From CG2-30-68-42 sp037440385 (lineage in GTDB: Bacteria > Pseudomonadota > Gammaproteobacteria > Burkholderiales > Rhodocyclaceae): a stretch of DNA of 64,000 nt. Where the stretch lies: NCBI GenBank assembly GCA_037440385.1, contig JBBIUI010000001.1:25873-89872 (forward strand), in the 5' to 3' direction. This document shows, piece by piece, positions 27,157 to 36,273 of the stretch; the first letter of the stretch is position 1, and each line of letters opens with the position of its first letter. The notes below the pieces were generated by a model. It was not told the origin of the DNA and did no database searches. It saw nothing but the letters and a program-made list of their open reading frames with translations. A program made the position numbers and the translations under genes.

Positions 27157-28083
27157 CTATCTGGAATACTTCTGGATCGCTCCCTGGATCTCGGCGACGA
27201 CCCGTTCGATCTCCTCGTCCGTGAGTTCCGTCGGCGGGGGCTCTCCGGCGCCGGAGCGCGAACCGACGAAGCCGTTCATCCGCGTGGTGAACTCGTCTGC
27301 CTGCATCGCCTGCGTCGAGATCGTGCTGCCCGAGGTGCTCGGACCGCCCTCCTCCCAGGTGACGGCGATCACGCTCAGGTTGTCGCTGTGCTTGCCGGCG
27401 AGCCGCTCGGCCTCCGCCATCAGCGGCGGCACGGCCTTCATGATGTCGGCTCCGGAGAGCCGGCTCGCCAGCGTGGCACCGCTGACCGGCGTCCAGAAGC
27501 CGTCCGTACACAACACGATGACATCGCCCGCGCGCATCTTCGTCTGCGGCGAAAAGTCGATCTGCGGCAGGTGAATGCCGCCCAGGCAGCTATAGATGCG
27601 ATTGCGGGCGGGGTGCGACACCGCTTCCGCTTCGCCGATCAGGCCCTGCTCGACCATCAGTTGCACGCGCGAATGGTCCCGGGTCTGACTTGCGATTGCG
27701 CCATCGCGAATCAGATACAGGCGCGAATCTCCGGTATGCGCCCAGTACGCCTTGCCGTCCTGGATCAGGCAGGCCACGCAGGTGGTGCGGGGCGTGTCGT
27801 CATTCAGGTGATCGGTGGCGAAGTCGAGGATCGCATGATGGGCATTGACCAGCGCCTTCGACAGGAACATGAACGGATCGGCGAGCGTCGGGGCCGCCTC
27901 GCGCTGGAAGCTGTCGGTGACATATTTGACGGCGATCTCGGCGGCGATCTCGCCGTGCAGGTGTCCGCCCATGCCGTCTGCGACCACCAGCAGCAGCGCG
28001 TCGCGCGAGTAGCAATAGGCGACGCGATCCTGGTTGGATTTGCGCCCGCCGCGCCGGCTCTCGTGATAGATCGTGAACTTCAT
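27157..28083 (-). CDS. PP2C-type Ser/Thr phosphatase
   Basis: A 308-residue PPM phosphatase. The metal-binding motifs are all there: RKSNQDR near residue 16, VADGMGGH, HTGDSRLYL, CTDGFW, and KHSDNLSVI. A low-complexity tail follows after about residue 240. It overlaps the kinase gene by ATGA, so the two form a kinase/phosphatase pair. The natural substrate is unknown; the paired kinase is the obvious first guess. Confidence 0.93.
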   Translation of the reverse strand: MKFTIYHESRRGGRKSNQDRVAYCYSRDALLLVVADGMGGHLHGEIAAEIAVKYVTDSFQREAAPTLADPFMFLSKALVNAHHAILDFATDHLNDDTPRTTCVACLIQDGKAYWAHTGDSRLYLIRDGAIASQTRDHSRVQLMVEQGLIGEAEAVSHPARNRIYSCLGGIHLPQIDFSPQTKMRAGDVIVLCTDGFWTPVSGATLASRLSGADIMKAVPPLMAEAERLAGKHSDNLSVIAVTWEEGGPSTSGSTISTQAMQADEFTTRMNGFVGSRSGAGEPPPTELTDEEIERVVAEIQGAIQKYSR

Positions 28084-29021
28084 TTCGGCTTGAATCGGCG
28101 GATCTGGCGCACGATGGTGCTGAGGAAGTCGGTCGTCGGCGCCGGCGCGTCCTTGACCGCCAGCACCTTCTGCAGCGCGAAGACGCTCTGCGGGCGGTCG
28201 AGATGATCGAGCCGCATGCACCAGTCGATCAGTTCCAGCAGTTGCAGGGAGTACTTGCCCGCGAAGCGCTTCGCGGCGAGTGGAACCTGATCACGCTCCA
28301 CGCGCAGGTTGGCGGCCTGGGGCGCGCCCCCTCCGAGGCAGGCGTACAGGCTGGCGCCGATCGAGTAGATGTCGCTCCACGGGCCGAGCAGTTCGCGGCT
28401 CTGGTACTGCTCGGGGGCGGCGAAACCCGGCGTGTACATCGGCTTGAGCATCTTGCCGCCGGATGCCAGTGTCTGGCGCGCGGCGCCGAAGTCGAGCAGC
28501 ACCGGGTTGCCGTCGAGCCGCAGATAGATGTTCGAGGGCTTGATGTCCAGATGCAGCAGCTTGTGGGAGTGCACCTCGCGCAGGCCGTTGAGCAGCCGCG
28601 TGAACGCCCCGCGCAGAAAGCGTTCGCTGATCTCGCCCTTGTGCTTGCGGATGTAGTCCTGGAGCGTGATGCCGCGCTCGTACTCCATGACCAGATAGAC
28701 GGTGTCGTTGGCGCGGAAGAAATTGACCACGCGCACGACGTTGGGATGGTGCAGCCTGGCGAGGGAACTGCCTTCCTCGAAGAAGCATTTCATGCCGTAC
28801 AGGAACATCGAGCGCTTCTCGGGTTTGACCGAGGGCAGGATGTCGCCCTCGCGCCGCAACGCGAGGGAAGCCGGCAGGTATTCCTTGATGACGACCGGAT
28901 TGCCTTGCGTATCGGTGGCCAGATAGACGATCGAGAAGCCGCCCACGCTCAACTGGCGCTCGATGCGATAGGCATCGAGCGTGGTACCGCAAGGCAGGGG
29001 GTGGTTCGCCTGGGACGCCAT
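28080..29021 (-). CDS. Ser/Thr protein kinase (soluble, non-RD)
   Basis: A 313-residue Hanks-type kinase with little beyond the catalytic domain. The glycine loop is VGGFSIVYLA (26-35), the ATP lysine K46 in VVIKEY, the catalytic loop HLDIKPSN (157-164) with Leu in place of the HRD Arg, and DFG at 177-179. There is no membrane segment or PASTA repeat. The absent Arg means activation-loop phosphorylation is probably not required. I start at the ATG before ASQANHPL; a longer reading frame upstream lacks family support. Confidence 0.9.
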   Translation of the reverse strand: MASQANHPLPCGTTLDAYRIERQLSVGGFSIVYLATDTQGNPVVIKEYLPASLALRREGDILPSVKPEKRSMFLYGMKCFFEEGSSLARLHHPNVVRVVNFFRANDTVYLVMEYERGITLQDYIRKHKGEISERFLRGAFTRLLNGLREVHSHKLLHLDIKPSNIYLRLDGNPVLLDFGAARQTLASGGKMLKPMYTPGFAAPEQYQSRELLGPWSDIYSIGASLYACLGGGAPQAANLRVERDQVPLAAKRFAGKYSLQLLELIDWCMRLDHLDRPQSVFALQKVLAVKDAPAPTTDFLSTIVRQIRRFKPK

Positions 29022-29188
29022 TCGACCGGAAGCTGTGATAACTTGTTCGGGAAGCTTGCCGTTCGCTGCCGCGCGGACGGGCGCCGAATTTTCGGGCTTT
29101 GGCGCGGCGAAGTAAAGCGGACATCGCACGGCTTCGGGCGCAAGGTCGCCAATGCGCTCGTCCATCGCCCCACTGCGGAGGATTTCGC

Positions 29189-30055
29189 TTGATCTACAGC
29201 ATGACCGGTTACGCCGCGGTTTCGCGCGCGAGCGGACACGGCACCCTTTTCGTGGAGCTGCGCAGCGTCAATGCGCGCTTTCTCGATCTCGCCTTTCGCA
29301 TCACCGAGGAGCTGCGCGGCGTGGAGCCGCAACTGCGCGAGCTGGTGGCATCGAGGATCGAGCGCGGGAAACTCGAATGGCGCGTGAATCTGCTCTCCGA
29401 GCCGGGTATGCAGGCGGGCGGCGGGCCGGGCGTCGCCGCGATCGAGCGGCTGGCACATTGGCAGGCGGAAGTGTTGCGCGTTCTTCCCGGCGCGAGCCCG
29501 CTCGGCGTCGCGGACGTGCTGCGCTGGCCGGGCGTTTTCGCAGAAGAGCCGGGCGCGTCGCAGGCGCTGCACGGCGCATGTCTGGATCTCGCGGCGCAGG
29601 CGCTCGACGAACTGCTGGCCACTCGCGCCCGCGAAGGCGACAAGCTCGCACGGATGATCCTCGATCGCATCTGCCGCATGCGCTCGCTGGTCGATGGCGT
29701 GGCGCCCAGGTTGCCCGGGATCGTCGAGGCGTATCGCGACCGGCTCGCGGCGCGGCTGCGCGAGGTGCTCGCCGCACACGACGAGGAGCGCATCCGCCAG
29801 GAACTGGCCCTGTTCGCCGCGCGGATCGACGTCGCCGAAGAGCTCTCGCGGCTGACCGCGCACCTCGATGAAGTCGAGCGCGTGATCGCGCGCGGCGGCG
29901 TGGCCGGAAAGCGCCTCGATTTCCTGATGCAGGAACTGAACCGCGAGGCGAACACGCTCGCATCGAAATCGGTTTCCACCGAGCTGACCGGCGTGGCGCT
30001 GGAGCTGAAGCTGCTCGTTGAGCAGATGCGGGAGCAGGTTCAGAATATCGAGTGA
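29189..30055 (+). CDS. yicC: YicC-family endoribonuclease
   Basis: A 288-residue YicC protein. It opens (M)IYSMTGYAAVS, has ELRSVNARFLDLAFR near residue 28, and ends NREANTLASKS followed by LKLLVEQMREQVQNIE. YicC of E. coli is an endoribonuclease linked to RNA decay. The start is a TTG, set by a GCGGAGGA ribosome site about seven bases before it; an ATG four codons later is the alternative. It leads yicC-gmk-rpoZ-spoT. Confidence 0.93.
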   Translation: MIYSMTGYAAVSRASGHGTLFVELRSVNARFLDLAFRITEELRGVEPQLRELVASRIERGKLEWRVNLLSEPGMQAGGGPGVAAIERLAHWQAEVLRVLPGASPLGVADVLRWPGVFAEEPGASQALHGACLDLAAQALDELLATRAREGDKLARMILDRICRMRSLVDGVAPRLPGIVEAYRDRLAARLREVLAAHDEERIRQELALFAARIDVAEELSRLTAHLDEVERVIARGGVAGKRLDFLMQELNREANTLASKSVSTELTGVALELKLLVEQMREQVQNIE

Positions 30056-30089
30056 AACGGGACCGTTGGACCCATAGCCGGCGCGACCC

Positions 30090-30698
30090 ATGTCAGGGAA
30101 CCTGTTCATCGTCACCGCTCCTTCGGGAGCGGGCAAGACCACGCTGGTGGCCGGGCTGCTCGATCGCGATCCGTCGCTGCAGCGCTCGGTTTCCTACACG
30201 ACGCGCGCGCCGCGACCGGGCGAGACGGACGGGCGCGACTATCATTTCGTCGCGGCGCGCGAATTCGAAGCGATGCGGGAGAACGGCGAGTTTCTCGAGT
30301 GGGCCGAAGTGCATGGCAACCGCTACGGGACTTCACGCGCCTGGCTCGACAAGCGCACCGCGGCCGGCTTCGATGTCGTGCTCGAGATCGACTGGCAGGG
30401 CGCGCGGCAGGTCCGACACGCCTTCCCGGGCGCGGTGAGCATCTTCGTGCTGCCGCCGGCGTTCGAGGATCTGGAGCGCCGACTGCGCGCCCGGGCACAG
30501 GATCCGGATGAGGTGATCCGGCGCCGCATCGAAAACGCGCGCGAGGAGGCCCGGCACGTGGCCGAGGCCGATTACGTTATAATCAACAGCGACTTGGAAG
30601 CGGCGCTGCAGGACCTGCTGGCGATCGTGCGCGCTTCCCGGCTTCGCTACGGCGTGCAGGCGCGCCGCCATTGCGATCATTTCGCGTTTTCTGGGTAA
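30090..30698 (+). CDS. gmk: guanylate kinase
   Basis: A 202-residue GMP kinase. The P-loop is APSGAGKTT (residues 10-18), followed by the GMP-binding SVSYTTRAPRPGE and DYHFV. It converts GMP to GDP. The neighbouring rpoZ and spoT fit the standard gmk-rpoZ-spoT operon, tying guanine nucleotide supply to (p)ppGpp metabolism. Confidence 0.97.
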   Translation: MSGNLFIVTAPSGAGKTTLVAGLLDRDPSLQRSVSYTTRAPRPGETDGRDYHFVAAREFEAMRENGEFLEWAEVHGNRYGTSRAWLDKRTAAGFDVVLEIDWQGARQVRHAFPGAVSIFVLPPAFEDLERRLRARAQDPDEVIRRRIENAREEARHVAEADYVIINSDLEAALQDLLAIVRASRLRYGVQARRHCDHFAFSG

Positions 30699-30703
30699 CG
30701 AAC

Positions 30704-30910
30704 ATGGCTCGAATCACCGTCGACGACTGCCTCCGGAACATCGGCAATCGCTTTCAGCTGACGCTGGCCGCGGCGTACCGTGCACGCCAGATTTCCGCAG
30801 GCAGCACGCCCATGATCGATGCGGGAAACGACAAGCCGACCGTCATCGCGTTGCGCGAGATCGAGCTCGGCAAGGTCGGCCTCGAGGTGCTCAACCGGGG
30901 CCAGGCGTGA
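30704..30910 (+). CDS. rpoZ: RNA polymerase omega subunit
   Basis: A 68-residue omega subunit that begins MARITVDDCL and contains NRFQLTLAAAYRARQI, the beta-prime clamp. It lies five bases after gmk. In related bacteria omega forms one of the (p)ppGpp sites on RNA polymerase, which fits with spoT directly downstream. Confidence 0.96.
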   Translation: MARITVDDCLRNIGNRFQLTLAAAYRARQISAGSTPMIDAGNDKPTVIALREIELGKVGLEVLNRGQA

Positions 30911-30961
30911 AGGATTTCCTGCCGGGCCCGTAACAGCCCGACGGGCTCCTGGACCCGGTCG

Positions 30962-33124
30962 ATGGAACCTGCGCCTGCACCTGCCGAACCCTCCGCCACG
31001 AATGCGGCGGATTCCGGTTATGAGCAGGTCCGAGCGGGGCTTTCCACTTATCTGAAGCCGGACGATCTGGAGCGCATCGACGCGGCCTACCGGTTCGCCG
31101 CGCGTGCCCACGAGGGGCAGTTGCGCATGAGCGGCGACGCCTACATCACGCACCCCGTGGCGGTGGCATGCATCCTCGGTGGCTGGCATCTCGACACCCA
31201 GGCGCTCATCGCCGCGCTGCTTCACGACGTCGTGGAAGACACCTCGATCGGCATGCAGGAGCTCGGCGCGCGTTTCGGGAGCGTCGCCGCGGAGCTCGTC
31301 GATGGCGTGTCCAAGCTCGACCGCATCGAATTCCAGTCGCAGGAAGACGCGCAGGCCGAGAATTTCCGAAAGATGCTGCTGGCGATGTCGCGCGACGTGC
31401 GCGTCATCCTGATCAAGCTGGCCGACCGGCTGCACAACATGCGCACGCTCGAAGCGGTTCCGGCCGAACAGCGCAGGCGCATCGCGCGCGAGACGCTGGA
31501 GATCTATGCCCCGATCGGCAACCGGCTCGGGCTGAACAATCTGTACCGCGAACTCCAGGAGCTCGCGTTCCGCCACCTCTATCCGTTGCGCTACGCGGTG
31601 CTGGCGAAAGCCGTGCGTGCCGCGCGGGGCAATCGCCGCGAGCTGGTGGGCAAGATCCTCGAAGCGATCAAGCGCCGCCTGCCGGAAGCCGGCATCGAAG
31701 CGGAGGTCTATGGCCGCGAGAAGCATCTGTACAGCATCTACCGAAAGATGCGGGAGAAGTCGCTGTCGTTCTCGCAGGTGCTCGACATCTATGGGTTCCG
31801 TATCATCGTCAGGGACGTCGCGTCGTGCTACCTCACGCTCGGCGCACTGCACCAGCTCTACCAGCCGGTGCCGGGCAAGTTCAAGGATTACATCGCGATC
31901 GCGAAGGCCAACGGCTATCGCGCGCTGCACACGACGCTGATCGGCCCGTATGGAACTCCGGTCGAGGTGCAGATCCGCACCCGGGAGATGCACCACGTCG
32001 CCGAGACCGGTGTCGCATCGCACTGGCTGTACAAGGACTCCGAGAAGTCGCTGACCGAGCTGCAGCAGATGACGCACAAGTGGCTGCAGTCGCTGCTCGA
32101 CCTGCAATCGGCCTCGGGTGATCCGCACGAATTTCTCGACAACGTCAAGATCGACCTGTTCCCGGATGAAGTCTATGTGTTTACGCCGAAGGGCAAGATC
32201 CTCGCGCTTCCGCGAGGCGCCACCGCGGTCGATTTCGCCTATGCGGTGCATACCGATGTGGGAAACCGCTGCATCGCCTGCCGCATCAATCGCGAACTGA
32301 TGCCGTTGCGAACCGAGCTGCGCAACGGCGAGCAGATCGAGATCATCACGGCGGCCCATGCCCATCCCAATCCGGCGTGGCTGTCGTACGTGAAGACCGG
32401 CAAGGCGCGCTCCGAGATCCGCCATTATCTGAAGACCATGCAGTACGCCGAATCGGCGGCGCTCGGCGAGAGGTTGCTCAACCGGGCCTTGCAGGCCCTG
32501 GGCGCGAGCGCCGCGTCGATCGAGCCCGCGAGCTGGGAACGCCTGATCCGCCACGGGGGGGCGAAGTCCAGGCAGGATGTATATACGGACATCGGCCTGG
32601 GCAAGCGCCTGGCGGCCGTCGTGGCGCGCCGTCTGCTGGTTCATGAAGAAGCCGCGCGAGCCGAGCCGCCAGCCGGCGGTGCCGTGCTCATCCGCGGCTC
32701 CGAAGGCGTAGCGGTGCAATTCGCCAAGTGCTGCTGGCCGATTCCGGGCGACGCGATCGTCGGCTCGATCAAGAAGGGGCAGGGGCTGGTCGTGCATAAG
32801 GACGACTGCCGCGCGATCCGCAAGTCGCGCAAGGCGGAGCCGGAGAACTGGATCGAGGTGGAATGGGAGCCCGAGCCGGGCAGGCTGTTCGAGGTGCAGA
32901 TCAAGGTCGAGGCGGAGAACCGGCGCGGCGTGCTGGCCAGGATCGCCGCGGAGATCGCCGCTTCCGGCTCCAACATCCAGAACGTCGGCATGGACGAGGA
33001 GCGCGGTGCGTATAGCAGCCTGTATTTCACGCTTCAGGTGAGCGATCGCCTGCATCTGGCGCGCATCCTGCGACGGCTCAGGCGGCTGCCGGAGGTCAGC
33101 CGTATCGGCCGGGTCAGGGAGTGA
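30962..33124 (+). CDS. spoT: bifunctional (p)ppGpp synthetase/hydrolase, SpoT/Rel
   Basis: A 720-residue RelA/SpoT homologue. The hydrolase HD domain (about 45-200) keeps H64 in YITHP and the H88-D89 pair in LLHDVVEDT. The synthetase domain (about 230-350) has YGREKHLYSIYRKM and DIYGFRIIV. A TGS domain (VYVFTPKGKI) lies near 400 and an ACT domain is at the C terminus. With both sites intact it should make and degrade (p)ppGpp. It lies 51 bases after rpoZ. Confidence 0.97.
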   Translation: MEPAPAPAEPSATNAADSGYEQVRAGLSTYLKPDDLERIDAAYRFAARAHEGQLRMSGDAYITHPVAVACILGGWHLDTQALIAALLHDVVEDTSIGMQELGARFGSVAAELVDGVSKLDRIEFQSQEDAQAENFRKMLLAMSRDVRVILIKLADRLHNMRTLEAVPAEQRRRIARETLEIYAPIGNRLGLNNLYRELQELAFRHLYPLRYAVLAKAVRAARGNRRELVGKILEAIKRRLPEAGIEAEVYGREKHLYSIYRKMREKSLSFSQVLDIYGFRIIVRDVASCYLTLGALHQLYQPVPGKFKDYIAIAKANGYRALHTTLIGPYGTPVEVQIRTREMHHVAETGVASHWLYKDSEKSLTELQQMTHKWLQSLLDLQSASGDPHEFLDNVKIDLFPDEVYVFTPKGKILALPRGATAVDFAYAVHTDVGNRCIACRINRELMPLRTELRNGEQIEIITAAHAHPNPAWLSYVKTGKARSEIRHYLKTMQYAESAALGERLLNRALQALGASAASIEPASWERLIRHGGAKSRQDVYTDIGLGKRLAAVVARRLLVHEEAARAEPPAGGAVLIRGSEGVAVQFAKCCWPIPGDAIVGSIKKGQGLVVHKDDCRAIRKSRKAEPENWIEVEWEPEPGRLFEVQIKVEAENRRGVLARIAAEIAASGSNIQNVGMDEERGAYSSLYFTLQVSDRLHLARILRRLRRLPEVSRIGRVRE

Positions 33125-33179
33125 TGCACGAGGGGACGCGGTACAATGCGGCCGGCCACGAACCGATCGAGGTGTCGCG

Positions 33180-33359
33180 ATGTATGAGTCCGAATTGACG
33201 AAGTTCCTGCGCGAGTTCCTCCAGTCGCACCCGGAAGAGCTGGAAGTCCGCCGCAAAGGCCGCGCGTTGTGGTGGGACCGGCCGCAGGATCCCGAGACGC
33301 AGCGCAACGCTCGTGAAGCACGGGTTGCGCAGAAGCCCTATTGCTACCAGCCCGACTGA
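33180..33359 (+). CDS. DUF3460 small protein
   Basis: A 59-residue protein: it starts MYESELTKFLREFL, has GRALWWDRPQDPE in the middle and ends QKPYCYQPD. The N-terminal MYxSExTKFL, the GRALWWD block and the C-terminal aromatic Y-x-YQ-x-D match the DUF3460 family, which I know mainly from betaproteobacteria. No function is known. A TACAAT hexamer at 33142-33147 could be its -10, but no -35 is evident. Codon use is like its neighbours. It stands alone between spoT and ccmA. Confidence 0.88.
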   Translation: MYESELTKFLREFLQSHPEELEVRRKGRALWWDRPQDPETQRNAREARVAQKPYCYQPD

Positions 33360-33454
33360 GCCGCAGCGCCGCGGGCGGGCGCAGCGGTCTGCCCGGCGGG
33401 GAATGGACCACTGCCGGGCGCCCGGGCGGGCGCAGCGCCGGCAGCCGCCGCGCG

Positions 33455-33460
33455 TATAAT
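33455..33460 (+). promoter_or_regulatory. perfect -10 (TATAAT) ahead of the ccm operon
   Basis: TATAAT lies 32 bases upstream of the ccmA ATG in a GC-rich gap. No -35 match is seen at 16-18 bases, so an activator or another sigma may be needed. This is the only promoter-like signal in the 133-base gap. Confidence 0.35.
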
Positions 33461-33492
33461 CCGCGCCTTTCTTCGGAATCCCTCGATCCCCG

Positions 33493-34116
33493 ATGCTGGA
33501 CGCAGATCGGCTTGCCTGCGTGCGCGGTGACCGGCCCCTGTTCCAGGCAGTCAGCTTCAGTCTGGAGGCCGGTGCCGCCCTTCAGGTCACCGGCGTCAAC
33601 GGTTCCGGCAAGACCAGCCTGCTGAGGATCCTGTGCGGGCTGTCGGCGCCGGCAGCCGGCGAGGTTCGCTGGCAGGGAAGCAGCACGCGAGTGCTGCGCG
33701 AGGAATTCTTCGGCCAGCTCGTCTATCTCGGCCACGCCCCGGCGGTCAAGGACGAACTCACCCCGGTCGAGAACCTGATGACCGCCGTGATGCTCGGCGG
33801 GATCGAGCTCGACGAAGGCGATGCCCGGGAGGCGTTGGAGCGCATCGGACTGGCCGGGCGAGAGGATCTGCCGACGAAGGTCCTGTCGCAGGGCCAGCGC
33901 CGGCGTGTGGCGCTCGCGCGGCTGCTGATGTGCGAGAAGGTCCCGCTGTGGGTGCTCGACGAGCCTTTCACCGCGCTGGACCGCTCGGCGGTCGAGCAAC
34001 TGTGCGGCACGATCGAGTCGCACCTGCAGCGAGGCGGGCTGCTGGTCTTCACGACGCATCAGGAGGCGCCGATCCGCGCGCGCGAACTGCGTCGCATGGA
34101 GCTCGGGCGGTCGTGA
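33493..34116 (+). CDS. ccmA: CcmA, heme exporter ATPase
   Basis: A 207-residue ABC ATPase of cytochrome c maturation system I. Walker A is GVNGSGKTS near residue 34. The CcmA-type LGHAPAVKDELTPVENL, the signature LSQGQRRRVALARL and DEPFTALD follow. With CcmB it powers release of holo-CcmE from CcmCD. Its stop overlaps the ccmB start (TGATG). Confidence 0.96.
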   Translation: MLDADRLACVRGDRPLFQAVSFSLEAGAALQVTGVNGSGKTSLLRILCGLSAPAAGEVRWQGSSTRVLREEFFGQLVYLGHAPAVKDELTPVENLMTAVMLGGIELDEGDAREALERIGLAGREDLPTKVLSQGQRRRVALARLLMCEKVPLWVLDEPFTALDRSAVEQLCGTIESHLQRGGLLVFTTHQEAPIRARELRRMELGRS

Positions 34117-34781
34117 TGGGGATCTTTCGTTGCGTGCTGCATCGCGACCTGACCCTCGCATTGCGCCGCCGCTCCGACGTGCTGACGACGCTCTTCTTCT
34201 TCGTCATCGTGGTGAGCCTGTTTCCGCTGGGCGTCGGCCCCGAGCCGGAGCTGCTGCGCAGCATGGCTGCGGGCATCCTGTGGGTGGCGGCTCTGCTCGC
34301 CTCGATGCTCTCGCTCGGGCGCATGTTCTCGCTCGACTACCTCGACGGAACGCTCGAACAGATGCTGCTGACGCCAGAACCGCTGCCGGTGATCGTGCTG
34401 GCCAAGGTTCTCGCGCACTGGCTGGTCTCGGGCCTGCCGCTGGTGCTGATGTCCCCGGTCTTGGCGCTCCAGTTTGATTTGCCGCAAACTCTGATCGGAA
34501 CCCTGGTGTTATCTTTGGCGCTCGGCACCCCGGTGCTCAGCCTGATCGGCGCGATCGGAGCGTCGCTGACGCTGGGGCTGCGCGGCGGCGGTGTGCTGGT
34601 GTCGCTGCTGGTGCTGCCTCTGTACATCCCGGTGCTGATTTTCGGCGCCGGTGCGATCGGGGCTGAATCCTCGGGGCTGGGCGCGCAGTCGCATCTGTTG
34701 CTGCTGGCGGCTTTCCTGGTTTTTGCGGTGGTCGCCTCGCCGTGGGCGGTGGCTGCGGGATTGCGGATATCGCTGGAATGA
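34116..34781 (+). CDS. ccmB: CcmB, heme exporter permease
   Basis: A 221-residue protein with about six membrane helices. Family marks are RDLTLALRRRSDVL near the N terminus, GRMFSLDYLDGTLEQMLL, and PLYIPVLIFGAGA. It partners CcmA in the inner membrane. The one-base overlap with ccmA fixes the start. Confidence 0.96.
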   Translation: MGIFRCVLHRDLTLALRRRSDVLTTLFFFVIVVSLFPLGVGPEPELLRSMAAGILWVAALLASMLSLGRMFSLDYLDGTLEQMLLTPEPLPVIVLAKVLAHWLVSGLPLVLMSPVLALQFDLPQTLIGTLVLSLALGTPVLSLIGAIGASLTLGLRGGGVLVSLLVLPLYIPVLIFGAGAIGAESSGLGAQSHLLLLAAFLVFAVVASPWAVAAGLRISLE

Positions 34782-34811
34782 CGGGGCCGGGAATTCCCGG
34801 TTCGTAGCCGA

Positions 34812-35549
34812 ATGACCAACTGGTTCAGGTTTTCGTCGCCGCAGACCTTCTTCCCGCTGGCCGGGGCGATGGCCCCGTGGTTTTTCGCCGCGGCGATCGC
34901 GTTCGGTGCGGCGGGACTGTACATCGGCTTCTTCGTCGCTCCGACCGACGCCCAGCAGGGCGAGGCCTACCGGATCATCTTCATCCACGTCGCGGCGGCC
35001 TGGATGAGCATGTTCCTGTATCTGGCGATGGCTTTCTGGGCCGGCGTCGGGCTGGTCTTCAATACGCGCCTGTCGGCGATGATGGCACAGGCACTGGCGC
35101 CCACCGGGGCGCTGATGACCTTCATCGCGCTGTGGACCGGCGCGCTGTGGGGAAAACCCACCTGGGGTACGTGGTGGGTATGGGACGCGAGGCTCACCTC
35201 GGAGCTGATCCTGCTGTTCCTGTACCTCGGATTCATGGCGCTGCAGGCCGCGATCGACGAGCCGCGCCGCGCAGACAAGGCCGGCGCCGTTCTCGCGCTG
35301 GTCGGCGCGGTGAACGTCCCGATCATCTACTTTTCGGTCAAGTGGTGGAACACGCTGCATCAGGGTGCATCGGTGAGCCTGATGGCGGCGCCGACGATGG
35401 CGAAGACCATGCTGTGGGGGATGCTGATGATGGCGCTGTCTTTCTGGATGTATGCGCTCGGGGCGGTGCTGGTGCGGGTGCGCTCGATCATGCTCGAGCG
35501 CGAACGGCATACCGATTGGGTCGCCGCCTATCTGGAGCAGCCGCGGTGA
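34812..35549 (+). CDS. ccmC: CcmC, heme handling protein
   Basis: A 245-residue protein with six membrane helices. The tryptophan-rich WGTWWVWDARLTSELIL binds heme, with the conserved periplasmic histidines IIFIHVAAAWM and WWNTLHQG. It loads heme on CcmE. The next gene, ccmD, starts inside its stop (GTGA). Confidence 0.97.
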   Translation: MTNWFRFSSPQTFFPLAGAMAPWFFAAAIAFGAAGLYIGFFVAPTDAQQGEAYRIIFIHVAAAWMSMFLYLAMAFWAGVGLVFNTRLSAMMAQALAPTGALMTFIALWTGALWGKPTWGTWWVWDARLTSELILLFLYLGFMALQAAIDEPRRADKAGAVLALVGAVNVPIIYFSVKWWNTLHQGASVSLMAAPTMAKTMLWGMLMMALSFWMYALGAVLVRVRSIMLERERHTDWVAAYLEQPR

Positions 35550-35767
35550 ATTGGAACGGCTGGTCGGGTTTCTGGTCAATGGGCGGGTACGGGCTGTACG
35601 TGTGGGGGTCGTACGCGGTGACGGCGCTGGTGTTCGCGGCGGAGATCGCGGCGCTGCGTGCGCGCCGGCGGGCGACGCTGCAGCGGTTGCTGCGCCTGAA
35701 GCGCAGCGGCGTGATCGGCGGTACGAACGGCGGAAATGGGGGGACGCGGGATGAAGCCCAGACATAA
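35546..35767 (+). CDS. ccmD: CcmD, heme exporter small subunit
   Basis: A 73-residue protein with a GTG start that overlaps the ccmC stop. One membrane helix (YGLYVWGSYAVTALVFAAEI) with the conserved G-x-Y-V-W-x-S-Y is followed by an Arg-rich helix and a Gly/Asn-rich tail. CcmD holds CcmE to CcmC. The tail overlaps ccmE by 17 bases and is longer than in many relatives. Confidence 0.9.
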   Translation: MNWNGWSGFWSMGGYGLYVWGSYAVTALVFAAEIAALRARRRATLQRLLRLKRSGVIGGTNGGNGGTRDEAQT

Positions 35768-36197
35768 ACGATTTGCGCTGGTGGCGGCAGGGCTTGCCGG
35801 ATTGGCGGTTGCATCCGCACTCGTGCTGGGTGCGTTCCAGAAGAACCTGGTGTTCTTTTTCACGCCGACGCAGATCGCGAACCACGAGGCGCCTCAAGGC
35901 CGGTCCTTCCGCGTCGGCGGGCTGGTCGAGGTCGGCAGCCTCAAGCGCCAGGAAGACGGGGTGACGGTGCAGTTCGTCGTGACCGACACGGCGAAGAGCA
36001 TCCCGGTGCGCTTCAAGGGTGTGCTGCCCGATCTGTTCCGCGAAGGCAAGGGGGTCGTCACGCAGGGCAAGCTGGGGCCCGACGGGGTGTTCCGCGCCGA
36101 CGAGGTGCTCGCGAAACACGACGAAAACTACATGCCGCCCGAAGCGAAGCACGCGCTCGATCAGGCGCACAACGCGGCGAAGACGCTGAAGCAGTGA
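35751..36197 (+). CDS. ccmE: CcmE, heme chaperone
   Basis: A 148-residue periplasmic OB-fold protein tethered by an N-terminal helix. It has the heme-binding His123 and Tyr127 in LAKHDENYMPPE. Heme is held covalently at this His and passed to CcmF/H. The start is the ATG before KPRHKR inside the ccmD tail. Confidence 0.96.
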   Translation: MKPRHKRFALVAAGLAGLAVASALVLGAFQKNLVFFFTPTQIANHEAPQGRSFRVGGLVEVGSLKRQEDGVTVQFVVTDTAKSIPVRFKGVLPDLFREGKGVVTQGKLGPDGVFRADEVLAKHDENYMPPEAKHALDQAHNAAKTLKQ

Positions 36198-36273
36198 CCG
36201 GGGACGCGCATCGCCCTCGCGCGCCGGCGCGTCGGCCCACACTCTTTCCACGTTTCCCACACGGTAGATACCC

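Noticed and set aside
30677..33307. 876-codon frame antisense to spoT
   Set aside because: High-GC shadow. Its translation is rich in Arg/Gln/His with no family marks, while the sense strand is a complete SpoT.
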